A DNA stretch of 64,000 nt from assembly GCA_045577075.1 (NCBI GenBank), contig JAZNHR010000025.1:62001-126000 (forward strand). The letters run 5' to 3'. The position numbers and the translations under genes were made by a program. Each line of letters opens with the position of its first letter. The first letter of the stretch is position 1. The notes below the pieces were generated by a model that saw only the letters and a program-made list of their open reading frames with translations, was not told the DNA's origin and searched no databases. This document shows, one piece after another, positions 32,368 to 41,514 of this stretch. The stretch is from SIG447 sp045577075 (GTDB lineage Bacteria; Bacillota; Clostridia; UMGS1883; UMGS1540).

Positions 32368-33657
32368 TTAAAAATTTTCTTCTAAGACGGCAAGGGAACG
32401 CTCTGCCATTGCCAGATACCGTTCGTGCTTATCGCGAATACGCTGTGTAAGGGGCGGCAAAATGCCGAAATTTGCGTTCATGGGCTGAAAGTCGCCCAAA
32501 GCACTTTCTGCAATATAGTGGCTTAAGGCGCCCATCATGGTTTCCACGGGCAGAATGAGTGCTTCTTCGCCTTGTATCCGTCTTGCCGCGTTGATGCCGG
32601 CTAAAATTCCTGAGGCGGCGGATTCCATGTATCCCTCCACACCCGTAATCTGCCCGGCAAAGAAAATATGGGGGTTTTGGCGAAGCGAAAAATCAGCGCA
32701 AAGCACTTCGGGGGAACGGATAAAGCTGTTGCGGTGCATTACGCCATACCGCACAAACTCCGCATTTCGAAGAGCAGGAATCATAGAAAATACACGCTTT
32801 TGCTCTCCAAAGCGAAGGTTTGTCTGAAACCCCACAAGATTATAAAGCGTCCCTGCTTGATTGTCCTGCCTAAGCTGTACAACCGCGTAGGGGCGTTTTT
32901 CCGTTTTGGGGTCACGAAGGCCCACAGGGCGAAGGGGGCCGTATAAAAGGGTCTCTTTGCCGCGAGATGCCATAATCTCCACCGGCATACAGCCTTCAAA
33001 TACTTTTAAATTGTCCACGGCATGCTGAGGCGCACGCTCCGCACGCGTCAGCGCCGCGTAAAAGGCGGCATATTCTTCCTCCGTCATGGGGCAGTTTATG
33101 TAGTCATCCCCGCCGCGGCCGTATCGGGCGCCGAAAAAGGCATTTTCCATGTCAATGCTGTCCTTTTCCACAATGGGGGCAGCCGCGTCATAAAAACTGA
33201 GGGTGTCACCACATATTGCGCGGATTTCCTCTGCGAGTGCGCCGTCGGTAAGGGGGCCGGTAGCGATAATGGTAATGCCGTTATCCGGGATACGGGTTAC
33301 TTCTTCTCGTATGACGGTAATACGGGGATGGCTTTCGATGCGGCTTGTTACCGCTTTTGCAAATGCGTCTCTGTCTACCGCGAGTGCACCGCCTGCCGGC
33401 ACGCTCGTTTCTTTTGCCGCGGCAACCGTGATAGACCCGAGCCTTTCCATCTCCGCTTTTAAAAGACCCCCGGCACTATCTAGCCGGGAGGCCTTTAAGG
33501 AATTGCTGCATACAAGCTCGCATAAATCTTCTAAATGGTGTGCAGGAGAAAAGCGGACAGGCTTCATTTCGTGCAGAATGACTTCTGCACCTAAATTCGC
33601 CGCGGCGAATGCGGCTTCGCAGCCGGCAAGACCGCCACCGATTACATGAATTTGCAT
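32368..33657 (-). CDS. trmFO: tRNA m5U54 methyltransferase, folate- and FAD-dependent
   Basis: Methylates U54 of the tRNA T-loop using methylene-tetrahydrofolate and FAD. 429 residues. FAD-binding HVIGGGLAGCEAAFAAANLG at the N-terminus. The two functional cysteines are in LVCSNSLKASR (near 53) and FEGCMPVEIMASRG (near 222). ATG 33657 has AAAGGAG 7 bases upstream; the longer frame runs back into topA. It begins one base after the topA stop, so it is cotranscribed with topA, a common pairing in Bacillota. Confidence 0.96.
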   Translation of the reverse strand: MQIHVIGGGLAGCEAAFAAANLGAEVILHEMKPVRFSPAHHLEDLCELVCSNSLKASRLDSAGGLLKAEMERLGSITVAAAKETSVPAGGALAVDRDAFAKAVTSRIESHPRITVIREEVTRIPDNGITIIATGPLTDGALAEEIRAICGDTLSFYDAAAPIVEKDSIDMENAFFGARYGRGGDDYINCPMTEEEYAAFYAALTRAERAPQHAVDNLKVFEGCMPVEIMASRGKETLLYGPLRPVGLRDPKTEKRPYAVVQLRQDNQAGTLYNLVGFQTNLRFGEQKRVFSMIPALRNAEFVRYGVMHRNSFIRSPEVLCADFSLRQNPHIFFAGQITGVEGYMESAASGILAGINAARRIQGEEALILPVETMMGALSHYIAESALGDFQPMNANFGILPPLTQRIRDKHERYLAMAERSLAVLEENF

Positions 33658-33658
33658 A

Positions 33659-35728
33659 TTATTTCTCCTTTGTTTTGCCGCATTCGCGGTTCGAACATAC
33701 GGCAGTGGTGGTGCGTCCCCGTTTTTTGGAGACCATGGGACTGCCACATTTGTCGCAAAGGGTGCCGGTGGGCATATCCCATAAAATCACGCCGCACTTT
33801 TCGCTGTTTTCGCAGGCATAGAAGGTTCTGCCTTTTTTCGAACGGCGCTCCAGCACCTTACCGCCGCATTTCGGACAGGGGACACCAATGTCATTGACAA
33901 TGGGCTTTGCGTTTCGACATTCTGGAAAACCGGGGCAAGCCAAAAATTTCCCAAACCGTCCCATTTTGTATACCATATTCCGGCCGCATTTTTCGCAAAT
34001 CACATCCGAAACCTCGTCCTGCAAAGACACTTTTCCAATGGCGGCATCTGCTTTTTCCAGCGTTTCGGCAAAGGGTGTGTAGAATTCCCGAAGCAGCTCT
34101 ACCCAGTTTTCCGTGCCTTCTTCTACGCGGTCAAGCTTTTCTTCCATATCTGCGGTAAATTCTACATTGATAAGATTTCCAAAGTGCTCGGTCATCAAAT
34201 CCGTCGTAACATACCCGAGCTCTGTGGGCATAAACAGCTTCTTTTCGCGGACAACATAGCCACGGTTTAAAATCGTGGAAATAGTGGGCGCGTAGGTACT
34301 CGGCCGCCCGATGCCCTTTTCTTCCATAGCACGAATCAGCGCCCCTTCAGTATATCGGGAGGGGGGCTCGGTGAAGTTTTGCTGTTTTTCCAGCTTTTTT
34401 AGAGACAGCACGTCATCTTTTCGAAGGGTGAGCATATCCGCCGCTTCGTCCTCATTTTCCGTTTCCGTAGCGTACACCGATTCAAAACCGGCAAATTTTA
34501 CTTTCGCAAAGGAGGCTTTAAAGAGGTATGCTCCGGCCGTAAGCTCTGCCGCAAGGGTGCTGTAAATGGCATCGGTCATCTGGCTTGCCATAAAACGCTC
34601 CCAAATGAGCTTATACAGTTTATATTGGTCAGCCGGAAGCGTTTTCTTTGCAAGTTCCGGCGTGATTTCTATGTTTGTGGGGCGAATCGCTTCGTGGGCA
34701 TCCTGCGCCGCCGCCCGGGACTTATAAAATCGGGGTTTAGAAGGTGCAAATTCCGTGCCGTAGCGCGCTTTAATATAGGAAAGAGCGGCCGCGGAGGCTT
34801 CTGCGGAAATACGAAGGGAGTCGGTACGCATATAGGTGATAAGACCCAAAGTGCCATACCCTTCAATTTCTACACCTTCATACAAAATCTGTGCGGCGGA
34901 CATGGTTTTTCGGGAGGTAAACCCAAGGCGTCTTGCCGCTTCCTGTTGCATGGTGCTTGTGGTAAAGGGGGGCGCCGGAGATTTTTTGCGCTCGTCATAT
35001 TTGGCACCGCTTACCACAAAGTCGGAACTCTGCAGCTCTGTAAAAATGGCTTCGGCGGTCTTGCCGTCGGCGATTGTCATTTTCTTGCCGTTTTTGCCGT
35101 GGAACTTTGCTTTAAAGGTATGCCCGTCCTTGCATTTTAAAAGGGCGGTAATGTTCCAGTATTCATCCGGCACAAACCGGTCAATTTCCCGTTCGCGCTC
35201 GACGACAAGGCGCGTAACCACAGACTGTACGCGCCCTGCGCTAAGCCCTTTCTTGACTTTGCGCCAAAGAAGGGGACTTAATTTATAACCTACAATGCGG
35301 TCAACGGCGCGGCGCGCCTGTTGGGCGTCCACAAGGTCCAGGTTTATGGGGCGAGGCTCTTTGACCGCCGCCTTTAAAACATTCTTCGTGATTTCATTAA
35401 ATGTAACACGGCAATCCGAGGCAGGGTCAAGCCCGAGAATCTGGGCAAGGTGCCAGGAAATTGCTTCCCCTTCGCGGTCAGGGTCAGTTGCGAGAAATAC
35501 GCGGTCTGCCGCCTTAGCTTCCTTTTTTAAAGTCGCCAGCAAATCGCCTTTGCCGCGAATGGTAATATACTTCGGCTCAAAGTTATGCTCCACATCAATA
35601 CCGAGCTGACTTTTCGGTAAATCCCGAAGATGCCCGAAGGACGCAACCACGCTGTAGTCCCGTCCTAAATATTTTTTAATCGTCTTTGCTTTCGCAGGAG
35701 ACTCTACAATAATTAAATTCTTTGCCAT
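33659..35728 (-). CDS. topA: DNA topoisomerase I
   Basis: Type IA topoisomerase that relaxes negative supercoils. 689 residues. Toprim domain at the N-terminus (LIIVESPAKAKTIKKYLG, then DPDREGEAISWHL), catalytic Tyr in LITYMRTDSLRIS near 300, and three C-terminal four-cysteine zinc ribbons from about 570 on (CEKCG, CPKCGGK, CDKCGS starts). ATG 35728 has AAAGGA 9 bases upstream. Leads topA-trmFO. Confidence 0.97.
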   Translation of the reverse strand: MAKNLIIVESPAKAKTIKKYLGRDYSVVASFGHLRDLPKSQLGIDVEHNFEPKYITIRGKGDLLATLKKEAKAADRVFLATDPDREGEAISWHLAQILGLDPASDCRVTFNEITKNVLKAAVKEPRPINLDLVDAQQARRAVDRIVGYKLSPLLWRKVKKGLSAGRVQSVVTRLVVEREREIDRFVPDEYWNITALLKCKDGHTFKAKFHGKNGKKMTIADGKTAEAIFTELQSSDFVVSGAKYDERKKSPAPPFTTSTMQQEAARRLGFTSRKTMSAAQILYEGVEIEGYGTLGLITYMRTDSLRISAEASAAALSYIKARYGTEFAPSKPRFYKSRAAAQDAHEAIRPTNIEITPELAKKTLPADQYKLYKLIWERFMASQMTDAIYSTLAAELTAGAYLFKASFAKVKFAGFESVYATETENEDEAADMLTLRKDDVLSLKKLEKQQNFTEPPSRYTEGALIRAMEEKGIGRPSTYAPTISTILNRGYVVREKKLFMPTELGYVTTDLMTEHFGNLINVEFTADMEEKLDRVEEGTENWVELLREFYTPFAETLEKADAAIGKVSLQDEVSDVICEKCGRNMVYKMGRFGKFLACPGFPECRNAKPIVNDIGVPCPKCGGKVLERRSKKGRTFYACENSEKCGVILWDMPTGTLCDKCGSPMVSKKRGRTTTAVCSNRECGKTKEK

Positions 35729-35759
35729 GACCATTTCCTTTCTGCGTTGTTCTTTTTAC

Positions 35760-35787
35760 AGTATCACAGATGTAGTCCCTTTGTAAA
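35760..35787 (-). promoter_or_regulatory. Possible promoter of topA
   Basis: Minus strand TTTACA (35787-35782), 16-base spacer, GATACT (35765-35760). It is weaker than the other promoters in this window. Confidence 0.4.
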
Positions 35788-35794
35788 GAGTTTT

Positions 35795-37624
35795 TTAAAT
35801 ATTTTTCGTTTTATCCTGAAAATAGGCGTAAATATTTTCCGCGGTCCGGCGGTCTATGCCGGGTGTGGCGGCAAGTTCGTCGCAGGTAGCCGTCTTTATG
35901 GCAGAAATCGATTTGAAATGTGTCAGTAGTGCCTTCTTTTTCACAGGGCCTACGCCCTTTATGCCGTCCAGCTCTCCGGAAAAGGTTTTCCGCTTTCGCA
36001 GTTTTTTGTGGTAGGTAATCGCAAACCGATGTGCCTCGTCCTGCACTAAGGTTACTAGGCGAAACGCGGCAGAACCGGGGGCGAGACTTACCTCCCCGTC
36101 CGTGCGGACAAGTCCTCGCGTGCGGTGCCTGTCATCCTTGACCATGCCGAGGACGGGCACAGAAATGGCGAGCCGCTCGAGCACTTCTTCCGCGGCGTGT
36201 ACATGCCCTAAGCCGCCGTCCACCAAAATTAAATCGGGCATGGCGGCGAAGTTCCCGTCCGCATCATGATAGCGGATGAAACGGCGGGAGAGGACTTCCT
36301 TCATACAATCATAGTCATTCGAGCCGATAATATACTTGATTTTAAATCGTTTATACTCGGAAGGGGCTTTCTTCCCGTTTAGAAAGACAATCATGGAGCC
36401 TACGTTTTCGCTGCCGCCGGTGTTGGAAATATCATACGCTTCTATACGATAGGGTGGCTCGTCCATGCCGATTTCATGTGCAAGCTCGGAAAGTGCCTTA
36501 TCCCGATTTGTACGGCGCAGAACATCCAGCTTGAAGTTTTCTAAGGTGTGATTTGCATTTTTCGTCGCCATATCACAGAGCTTTCGCATTTCACCACGCT
36601 GTGGATGGTGGAGAAGTACGCGCTTTTGTCGTTTTTCTGACAGAAAGGAAGCGAGTATTTCTGCATCGGGCAGGGGAAGCGCCGTGTAAATTTGGGGCGG
36701 AATTTCCACGTCCATACTGTAATACGCCTGGACAAAATCGGCAAGCGTTTCTGCCTCGCCCCCATAGAGTCTGCCGCTTTCGCGATACAGTTTACTTCCT
36801 AAAAGCTTACCGCCGCGAATGAAAAACACGGCAAAGGTGGCAAGGTCCTCGGAAAGAGCAAGGGAAAAAATGTCCACATCCTTCTGGCTGCTGATAACCT
36901 TTTGGTCGCGGGAGATACGGCGAATGCCGTCAATTTTATCCCGATAGGCAGCGGCGACCTCAAATTCGAGCCGACCGGATGCCTCCTCCATTTTTTCTTC
37001 TAAATCGCGGATGAGCCGTGCGTGGTCTCCGTTTAAAAATCGGGCAACTTCCGCAAACGTTTTTTGGTATTCCTCTGCCGGGATTTGTCCGGTGCACGGG
37101 GCGCTACAGCGGCGCATGGCGTGATATAAACACGGCCGCGTGCGTCCAAACTCTGCCGGAAAACGCTTGTTGCAGTGCTGCACCCTAAAAATCCGCCGAA
37201 TCACATCCAGCGTTTCGTATACGACGGCACTCGAGGGGTACGGGCCGAAATACTGCCCGTCATCGCTTTTCTTTCGGGCAAGGGAAATGCGAGGGTACGC
37301 TTCATTTGAAATTTTAATAAACGGATAGCCCTTATCGTCCTTTAAAAGAATATTATACCGTGGCTTGTGCTTTTTGATAAGCGTACTTTCAAGGCAGAGC
37401 GCTTCAAATTCCGTGTCTGTTAAGATATATTCAAAGTCCTCAATTTTTTCAATCATGGCCGCTACTTTCGGCGCATGGGAAGTGCCGTGAAAATACTGGC
37501 GGACGCGGTTTTTTAAAATTTTCGCCTTGCCCACATAAATAATGTGCCCCGTACTGTCACGCATAATATAGACGCCGGGGGAAGAGGGCAAAGTTTTCAG
37601 TTTTTCAGTAATGATTTCATTCAT
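35795..37624 (-). CDS. uvrC: Excinuclease ABC subunit C
   Basis: Makes both incisions in nucleotide excision repair with UvrA and UvrB. 609 residues from the chosen start. GIY-YIG nuclease domain (SPGVYIMRD, IIYVGKAKILKNRV) about 10-95, UvrB-binding UVR motif about 195-235 (DLEEKMEEASGRLEFEVAAA), RNase H-like nuclease domain with YDISNTGGSENVGSMIVF near 375, and tandem helix-hairpin-helix at the end. ATG 37624 matches the usual N-terminus but has no clear ribosome-binding site; TTG 37651, with AAGGGG about 13 bases upstream, is the alternative. Confidence 0.96.
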   Translation of the reverse strand: MNEIITEKLKTLPSSPGVYIMRDSTGHIIYVGKAKILKNRVRQYFHGTSHAPKVAAMIEKIEDFEYILTDTEFEALCLESTLIKKHKPRYNILLKDDKGYPFIKISNEAYPRISLARKKSDDGQYFGPYPSSAVVYETLDVIRRIFRVQHCNKRFPAEFGRTRPCLYHAMRRCSAPCTGQIPAEEYQKTFAEVARFLNGDHARLIRDLEEKMEEASGRLEFEVAAAYRDKIDGIRRISRDQKVISSQKDVDIFSLALSEDLATFAVFFIRGGKLLGSKLYRESGRLYGGEAETLADFVQAYYSMDVEIPPQIYTALPLPDAEILASFLSEKRQKRVLLHHPQRGEMRKLCDMATKNANHTLENFKLDVLRRTNRDKALSELAHEIGMDEPPYRIEAYDISNTGGSENVGSMIVFLNGKKAPSEYKRFKIKYIIGSNDYDCMKEVLSRRFIRYHDADGNFAAMPDLILVDGGLGHVHAAEEVLERLAISVPVLGMVKDDRHRTRGLVRTDGEVSLAPGSAAFRLVTLVQDEAHRFAITYHKKLRKRKTFSGELDGIKGVGPVKKKALLTHFKSISAIKTATCDELAATPGIDRRTAENIYAYFQDKTKNI

Positions 37625-37738
37625 AAATTCAAAAACGGCTGCGGCGCACAAGGCACCGGCTTTGCCCCTTTACAGCTTTATTTTTCCATGGGCAGTATGC
37701 CCGTATCCGAAGAGAAAATACAAAAGAATTTACAAGTG

Positions 37739-37761
37739 AAAAAACAGCCTCATAGAGGCTG
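37739..37761 (-). terminator. Terminator after the HPr-like gene
   Basis: On the minus strand CAGCCTC (37761-37755) pairs with GAGGCTG (37751-37745), followed by six T. Confidence 0.75.
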
Positions 37762-37776
37762 CTTAAAAGTCATATT

Positions 37777-38040
37777 TTATTCGCACACAGTATCGCTGAT
37801 GAGCGTGCAAAGTGCTGTGATTGCATCACTTTCATCCGCGCCGTCGGCTGACAGGAGAATTTCCGTCCCGCGTGTAATGCCGAGGGATAAAATCCCTAAA
37901 AGACTTTTGGCATTGACGCGACGGGAATCTTTTTCCACCCAAATAGCGGCCTTGAATTCATTGGCCTTTTGTATAAATAATGTAGCTGCCTTGGCGTGAA
38001 GGCCAACCTGATTCAGTACAACGATGCTTTTAGATACCAT
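37777..38040 (-). CDS. HPr-family phosphocarrier protein
   Basis: 87 residues, full HPr fold. The phosphorylatable His15 is present in VGLHAKAA and the regulatory Ser46 in NAKSLLGILSLGI. The usual GLHARPA is changed at two positions (Arg17 to Lys, Pro18 to Ala). HPr carries phosphate from enzyme I to sugar-specific PTS components, and its Ser46 form acts with CcpA in catabolite repression; whether this copy does both is open. No PTS enzyme is near. It stands alone with its own promoter (38090-38119) and terminator. Confidence 0.9.
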   Translation of the reverse strand: MVSKSIVVLNQVGLHAKAATLFIQKANEFKAAIWVEKDSRRVNAKSLLGILSLGITRGTEILLSADGADESDAITALCTLISDTVCE

Positions 38041-38089
38041 AAATTTTACGCTCCCTTAGGCCAAAATTCAATGTGTGCCCTTTTCTGTT

Positions 38090-38119
38090 AGTATACCACA
38101 AAGAAAGCAAAAGAGTCAA
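38090..38119 (-). promoter_or_regulatory. Promoter of the HPr-like gene
   Basis: Minus strand TTGACT (38119-38114), 18-base spacer, TATACT (38095-38090). Confidence 0.7.
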
Positions 38120-38182
38120 GCCCTGAGGCGTTTTTTTGCTTTCCTGTTTTTAGTATGCAAAAATTTTAAAAAAGTCACAACC

Positions 38183-38200
38183 GGGCGGCTGTTGCCGCCC
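38183..38200 (-). terminator. Hairpin after rpmF, weak terminator
   Basis: GGGCGGC (38183-38189) pairs with GCCGCCC (38194-38200), 13 bases after the rpmF stop. The minus-strand run of six T starts several bases after the stem, so efficiency is uncertain. Confidence 0.45.
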
Positions 38201-38212
38201 AGAGTAAAAGAC

Positions 38213-38392
38213 TTATTCAGATACCTTTACTACTTCTCTGTTCTTATAGTAGCCGCAGGCACTGCAAATCCGATGGGGACGAATGAGAGCTTTGCACTTG
38301 GGGCATTCAACCATGCCGGGTACAGAAAGTTTGTACGTTGCACGTCTCTTATCACGTCTTGCCTTAGATATTTTATTCTTCGGTACTGCCAT
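38213..38392 (-). CDS. rpmF: 50S ribosomal protein L32
   Basis: 59 residues, normal length. N-terminal MAVPKNKISKARRDKRRAT, and a zinc ribbon of four cysteines (CPKC and CSAC). ATG 38392 has GAGGT upstream. The usual partner yceD (DUF177) is not next to it; it has its own consensus promoter. Confidence 0.97.
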   Translation of the reverse strand: MAVPKNKISKARRDKRRATYKLSVPGMVECPKCKALIRPHRICSACGYYKNREVVKVSE

Positions 38393-38452
38393 CTTCCACA
38401 CCTCATCTTTCCGGAATCCAAACTTCTACGTTTAATAGTAGTAACACACGAT

Positions 38453-38481
38453 ATTATACAGCCTTTTGCATCTTTTGTCAA
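38453..38481 (-). promoter_or_regulatory. Promoter of rpmF
   Basis: Minus strand TTGACA (38481-38476), 17-base spacer, TATAAT (38458-38453): a full consensus match, about 60 bases before the start. Confidence 0.85.
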
Positions 38482-38525
38482 GAAGTTTTTGCAAAAATTC
38501 TGTTTTTCGGGGAAAATATGGTTTT

Positions 38526-39566
38526 TTAGAGAATACGGACGCCTTCTGTACCGCGTTCCACCACGCCGATTTTGTAAACGGTTTCGCCTGCAGCCTCCAA
38601 AATTGCTTTTGCTTCTTCCGCCTTGTCAGCACTTACGGCAACAATCATGCCAATACCCATATTGAAGGTGTTGTACATTTCCTTTGCAGGAATATTCCCC
38701 GTCTTTTGCATCAGTTCAAAAATGGGGGGCAGGGGGTAGGAGGCGGTGTCAATCACAGCGGTCATACCTTCACGCATCATGCGCGGCACGTTTTCGATAA
38801 AGCCGCCGCCTGTAATGTGGCTGATGGCCTTGATTTCCACTTTTTCCATAAGGGAAAGAATGGCTTTTACATAAATTCTTGTGGGTGCCAAAAGTGCTTC
38901 GCCCAAAGTCGTGCCAAGGGATTCTATGTATTCACCCAGGGCTTGTCCCTTGTTGATGTTAAAAAGCTTACGAACGAGGGAAAAACCGTTGCTGTGTACG
39001 CCCGAAGAAGCGAGGCCGAGCAGTACATCGCCTTCCGAAAGCTTTGTGCCGTCAATAATTTTCTTCTTATCGACAATCCCTACCGCAAAACCGGCAAGGT
39101 CATATTCGTCTTCCGGATAAAAACCGGGCATTTCAGCCGTTTCGCCGCCGATTAAAGCACAGCCGGACTGTACACAGCCGTCAGCTACACCTTTTACAAT
39201 GGAAGCAACCTTTTCGGGCTCATTTTTGCCTACGGCAACATAGTCAAGGAAAAACAGGGGACGAGCGCCGCTGCAAACGATATCGTTTACACACATGGCA
39301 ACACAGTCCTGCCCGACAGTATCATGCTTGTCCATCAAAAAAGCAAGCTTTAATTTTGTACCTACACCGTCCGTGCCGGAAACGAGCACAGGCTCCTCCA
39401 TACCGGCAAGGTTGGGGGCAAAAAGGCCGCCGAAACCGCCGATGGGGGAAAGCACCCCGTCTGTTGTTGTTCTTTTTACGTGTTCCTTCATAAGGCGTAC
39501 TGCCTCGTATCCGGCCTCAATATTTACGCCGGCTGCGCTGTATGCGCTGTTTGCACTCTTAGTCAT
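38526..39566 (-). CDS. purM: Phosphoribosylformylglycinamidine cyclo-ligase
   Basis: Makes aminoimidazole ribonucleotide from FGAM with ATP in purine synthesis. 346 residues. PurM signatures SAAGVNIEAGYEAV, VSGTDGVGTKLKLA, ALIGGETAEMPGFY, and SSGVHSNGFSLVRK. ATG 39566 overlaps the end of purF by 8 bases; its ribosome-binding region lies in purF. Last gene of the AEC-purE-purF-purM operon. Confidence 0.96.
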   Translation of the reverse strand: MTKSANSAYSAAGVNIEAGYEAVRLMKEHVKRTTTDGVLSPIGGFGGLFAPNLAGMEEPVLVSGTDGVGTKLKLAFLMDKHDTVGQDCVAMCVNDIVCSGARPLFFLDYVAVGKNEPEKVASIVKGVADGCVQSGCALIGGETAEMPGFYPEDEYDLAGFAVGIVDKKKIIDGTKLSEGDVLLGLASSGVHSNGFSLVRKLFNINKGQALGEYIESLGTTLGEALLAPTRIYVKAILSLMEKVEIKAISHITGGGFIENVPRMMREGMTAVIDTASYPLPPIFELMQKTGNIPAKEMYNTFNMGIGMIVAVSADKAEEAKAILEAAGETVYKIGVVERGTEGVRIL

Positions 39567-40983
39567 TTTCTCCGAATCTCCTTTCTTGGAATGAGCGAAG
39601 CTCACGGTTTTCCGGGATTTCTATATCGTATTTGCCGGTAAAGCACGCATTACAAAAGCCGCGTGTTCTGCCGGGAACGATTGATTTTAAATCTTCAATA
39701 CGCAGGAAGGAAAGGGAGTCTGCACCGAATTTTTCACGCATTTCCTCGACAGAATATTTGTACCCAATCAGTTCTTCCTTTGTAGGAACGTCTGTGCCAA
39801 AATAACAGGGCCAGAGGAAGAGAGGCGAGGAAATCCGCATATGTACTTCCGTGGCACCTGCCTTTTTCAGCATCATAATCAGCTTGCGGCAGGTTGTACC
39901 GCGAACGATGGAGTCATCTACAATGACGACGCGCTTGCCCCGAATGGTGGAAGCCAGTACGTTGAGCTTTATGTCCACGCTTTCTTCACGCATTTTCTGG
40001 GAGGGCTGAATAAATGTTCTGCCGATGTAGCGGTTTTTGATAAGCCCCGTACCGTAGGGAATACCGCTTTCCTCGGCATACCCGATGGCGGCACAGATAC
40101 CGGAGTCCGGCACGCCGATGACAATGTCGGCATCTACGGGGTCAGCTTTCGCAAGAGCACGGCCTGCCGCAACACGGGCTTCATATACGCTTGTCCCTTC
40201 AATAACGCTGTCAGGACGGGCAAAATAAATATATTCAAAGATACAGAGGGCGCTTTTGTCGGTGCAGTTGTCGCGGATAGATCGAAGTCCGTTTTCATCT
40301 GCAACCACAACTTCACCCGGTTCGATATCCCGCACAAACTCTGCGCCGATAGCATCCAGCGCACAGCTTTCCGAAGCAAAGATGTAGCTGTTTTGCTTTT
40401 TGCCGATACAAAGGGGACGGTAGCCGAGGGGGTCACGGGCGGCAATCAGCTTTCTCGGGCTCATCACGAGCATAGAATACCCACCCTTTAATGTGCGAAT
40501 AACACGGACGAGGGCGTCCTCAATAGAATGGGTTTTGACTCTTTCCCGTGCCAGAAGATAGTTGATAATTTCCGTATCACTTGTCGTCTGGAAAATGGCG
40601 CCGTCGGACTCAAGGCGTGCACGCTCTCCCACGGAGTCCGCAAGGCTGCCGTTGTAGGCGGTGGCAAGCGTTCCTTTTTTATAACGGGTAACGAGAGGCT
40701 GCGCATCTTCGCGGACCTTGTCGGAAGCGGAATAACGCACATGCCCAATGGCGGCATGTCCTTTTAAGTGACTTAAAACAACTTCATTAAATACGTCCGG
40801 CACAAGACCGCTGTCTTTGTGGTAAATGATAACACCGTCATCATTTACCGCAATACCGGCACTTTCCTGGCCGCGGTGCTGCAGGGCGTAAAGGGCATAG
40901 TACGTCAGGTGTGCGCAGTCAAATCCATCGTTATCCCAAATACCGAACAGACCGCATTCTTCATGCAATTTTGTGTCTTTCAT
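39559..40983 (-). CDS. purF: Amidophosphoribosyltransferase
   Basis: First committed enzyme of purine synthesis: PRPP plus glutamine gives phosphoribosylamine. 474 residues. A short propeptide (MKDTKLHEE) precedes the nucleophile Cys10 in CGLFGIWD, exposed after self-cleavage. Glutaminase domain 10-240; phosphoribosyltransferase domain with VVIVDDSIVRGTTCRKL near 345. Cysteines for the [4Fe-4S] cluster of Bacillus-type PurF are present (CYFGTD, GFCNACFTGKYD). It starts 17 bases after purE. Confidence 0.96.
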   Translation of the reverse strand: MKDTKLHEECGLFGIWDNDGFDCAHLTYYALYALQHRGQESAGIAVNDDGVIIYHKDSGLVPDVFNEVVLSHLKGHAAIGHVRYSASDKVREDAQPLVTRYKKGTLATAYNGSLADSVGERARLESDGAIFQTTSDTEIINYLLARERVKTHSIEDALVRVIRTLKGGYSMLVMSPRKLIAARDPLGYRPLCIGKKQNSYIFASESCALDAIGAEFVRDIEPGEVVVADENGLRSIRDNCTDKSALCIFEYIYFARPDSVIEGTSVYEARVAAGRALAKADPVDADIVIGVPDSGICAAIGYAEESGIPYGTGLIKNRYIGRTFIQPSQKMREESVDIKLNVLASTIRGKRVVIVDDSIVRGTTCRKLIMMLKKAGATEVHMRISSPLFLWPCYFGTDVPTKEELIGYKYSVEEMREKFGADSLSFLRIEDLKSIVPGRTRGFCNACFTGKYDIEIPENRELRSFQERRFGEND

Positions 40984-41000
40984 GGTTTCTCTCCCTTGCG

Positions 41001-41501
41001 TTATATGTTACTGAGTTCTTCCTGCAGGCGCGCGTCCTTTTCGCTGACCTCGCGCAGCATGGAAAGCTTATGTTCTTCCAGCTTTTCTGCGACTTCCGGG
41101 CAAGAAAGCGCAATCATTTGTGCCGCCAAAATTGCGGCATTTTCGCCGCCGTCAATCGCAACGGTGGCAACGGGAATGCCCTTGGGCATCTGGACAATGG
41201 AAAGGAGGGAATCCAGCCCGTCCATTGTAGAAGATTTAATCGGGATACCGATAACAGGCAATGTGGTAAAGGCTGCCAAAACGCCCGGAAGATGGGCGGC
41301 TTTGCCTGCGGCGCCGATAATCACGGAAAAACCGCGTTCTTTCGCGTTTTTTGCAAAGGTTGCGGCAGAATCGGGGGTGCGGTGAGCGGAAATGACCCGC
41401 GCTTCCACTGCAATGCCGAATTCCTTCAGCCGTTTTATGCAAGGACGCAGTGCCGGCAAGTCGGAATCGCTTCCCATAATGAGTGCTACTTTTGGAGACA
41501 T
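41001..41501 (-). CDS. purE: N5-carboxyaminoimidazole ribonucleotide mutase
   Basis: Class I PurE of purine synthesis. 166 residues. MGSDSDLPALRPC at the N-terminus, ISAHRTPD near 43, and GAAGKAAHLPGVLAA near 70 form the active site. ATG 41501 has AAAGGA 8 bases upstream; the ATG nine bases earlier is too close. It follows the AEC transporter after 13 bases. purK is not in the window. Confidence 0.96.
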   Translation of the reverse strand: MSPKVALIMGSDSDLPALRPCIKRLKEFGIAVEARVISAHRTPDSAATFAKNAKERGFSVIIGAAGKAAHLPGVLAAFTTLPVIGIPIKSSTMDGLDSLLSIVQMPKGIPVATVAIDGGENAAILAAQMIALSCPEVAEKLEEHKLSMLREVSEKDARLQEELSNI

Positions 41502-41514
41502 AGTATCCATCCTT

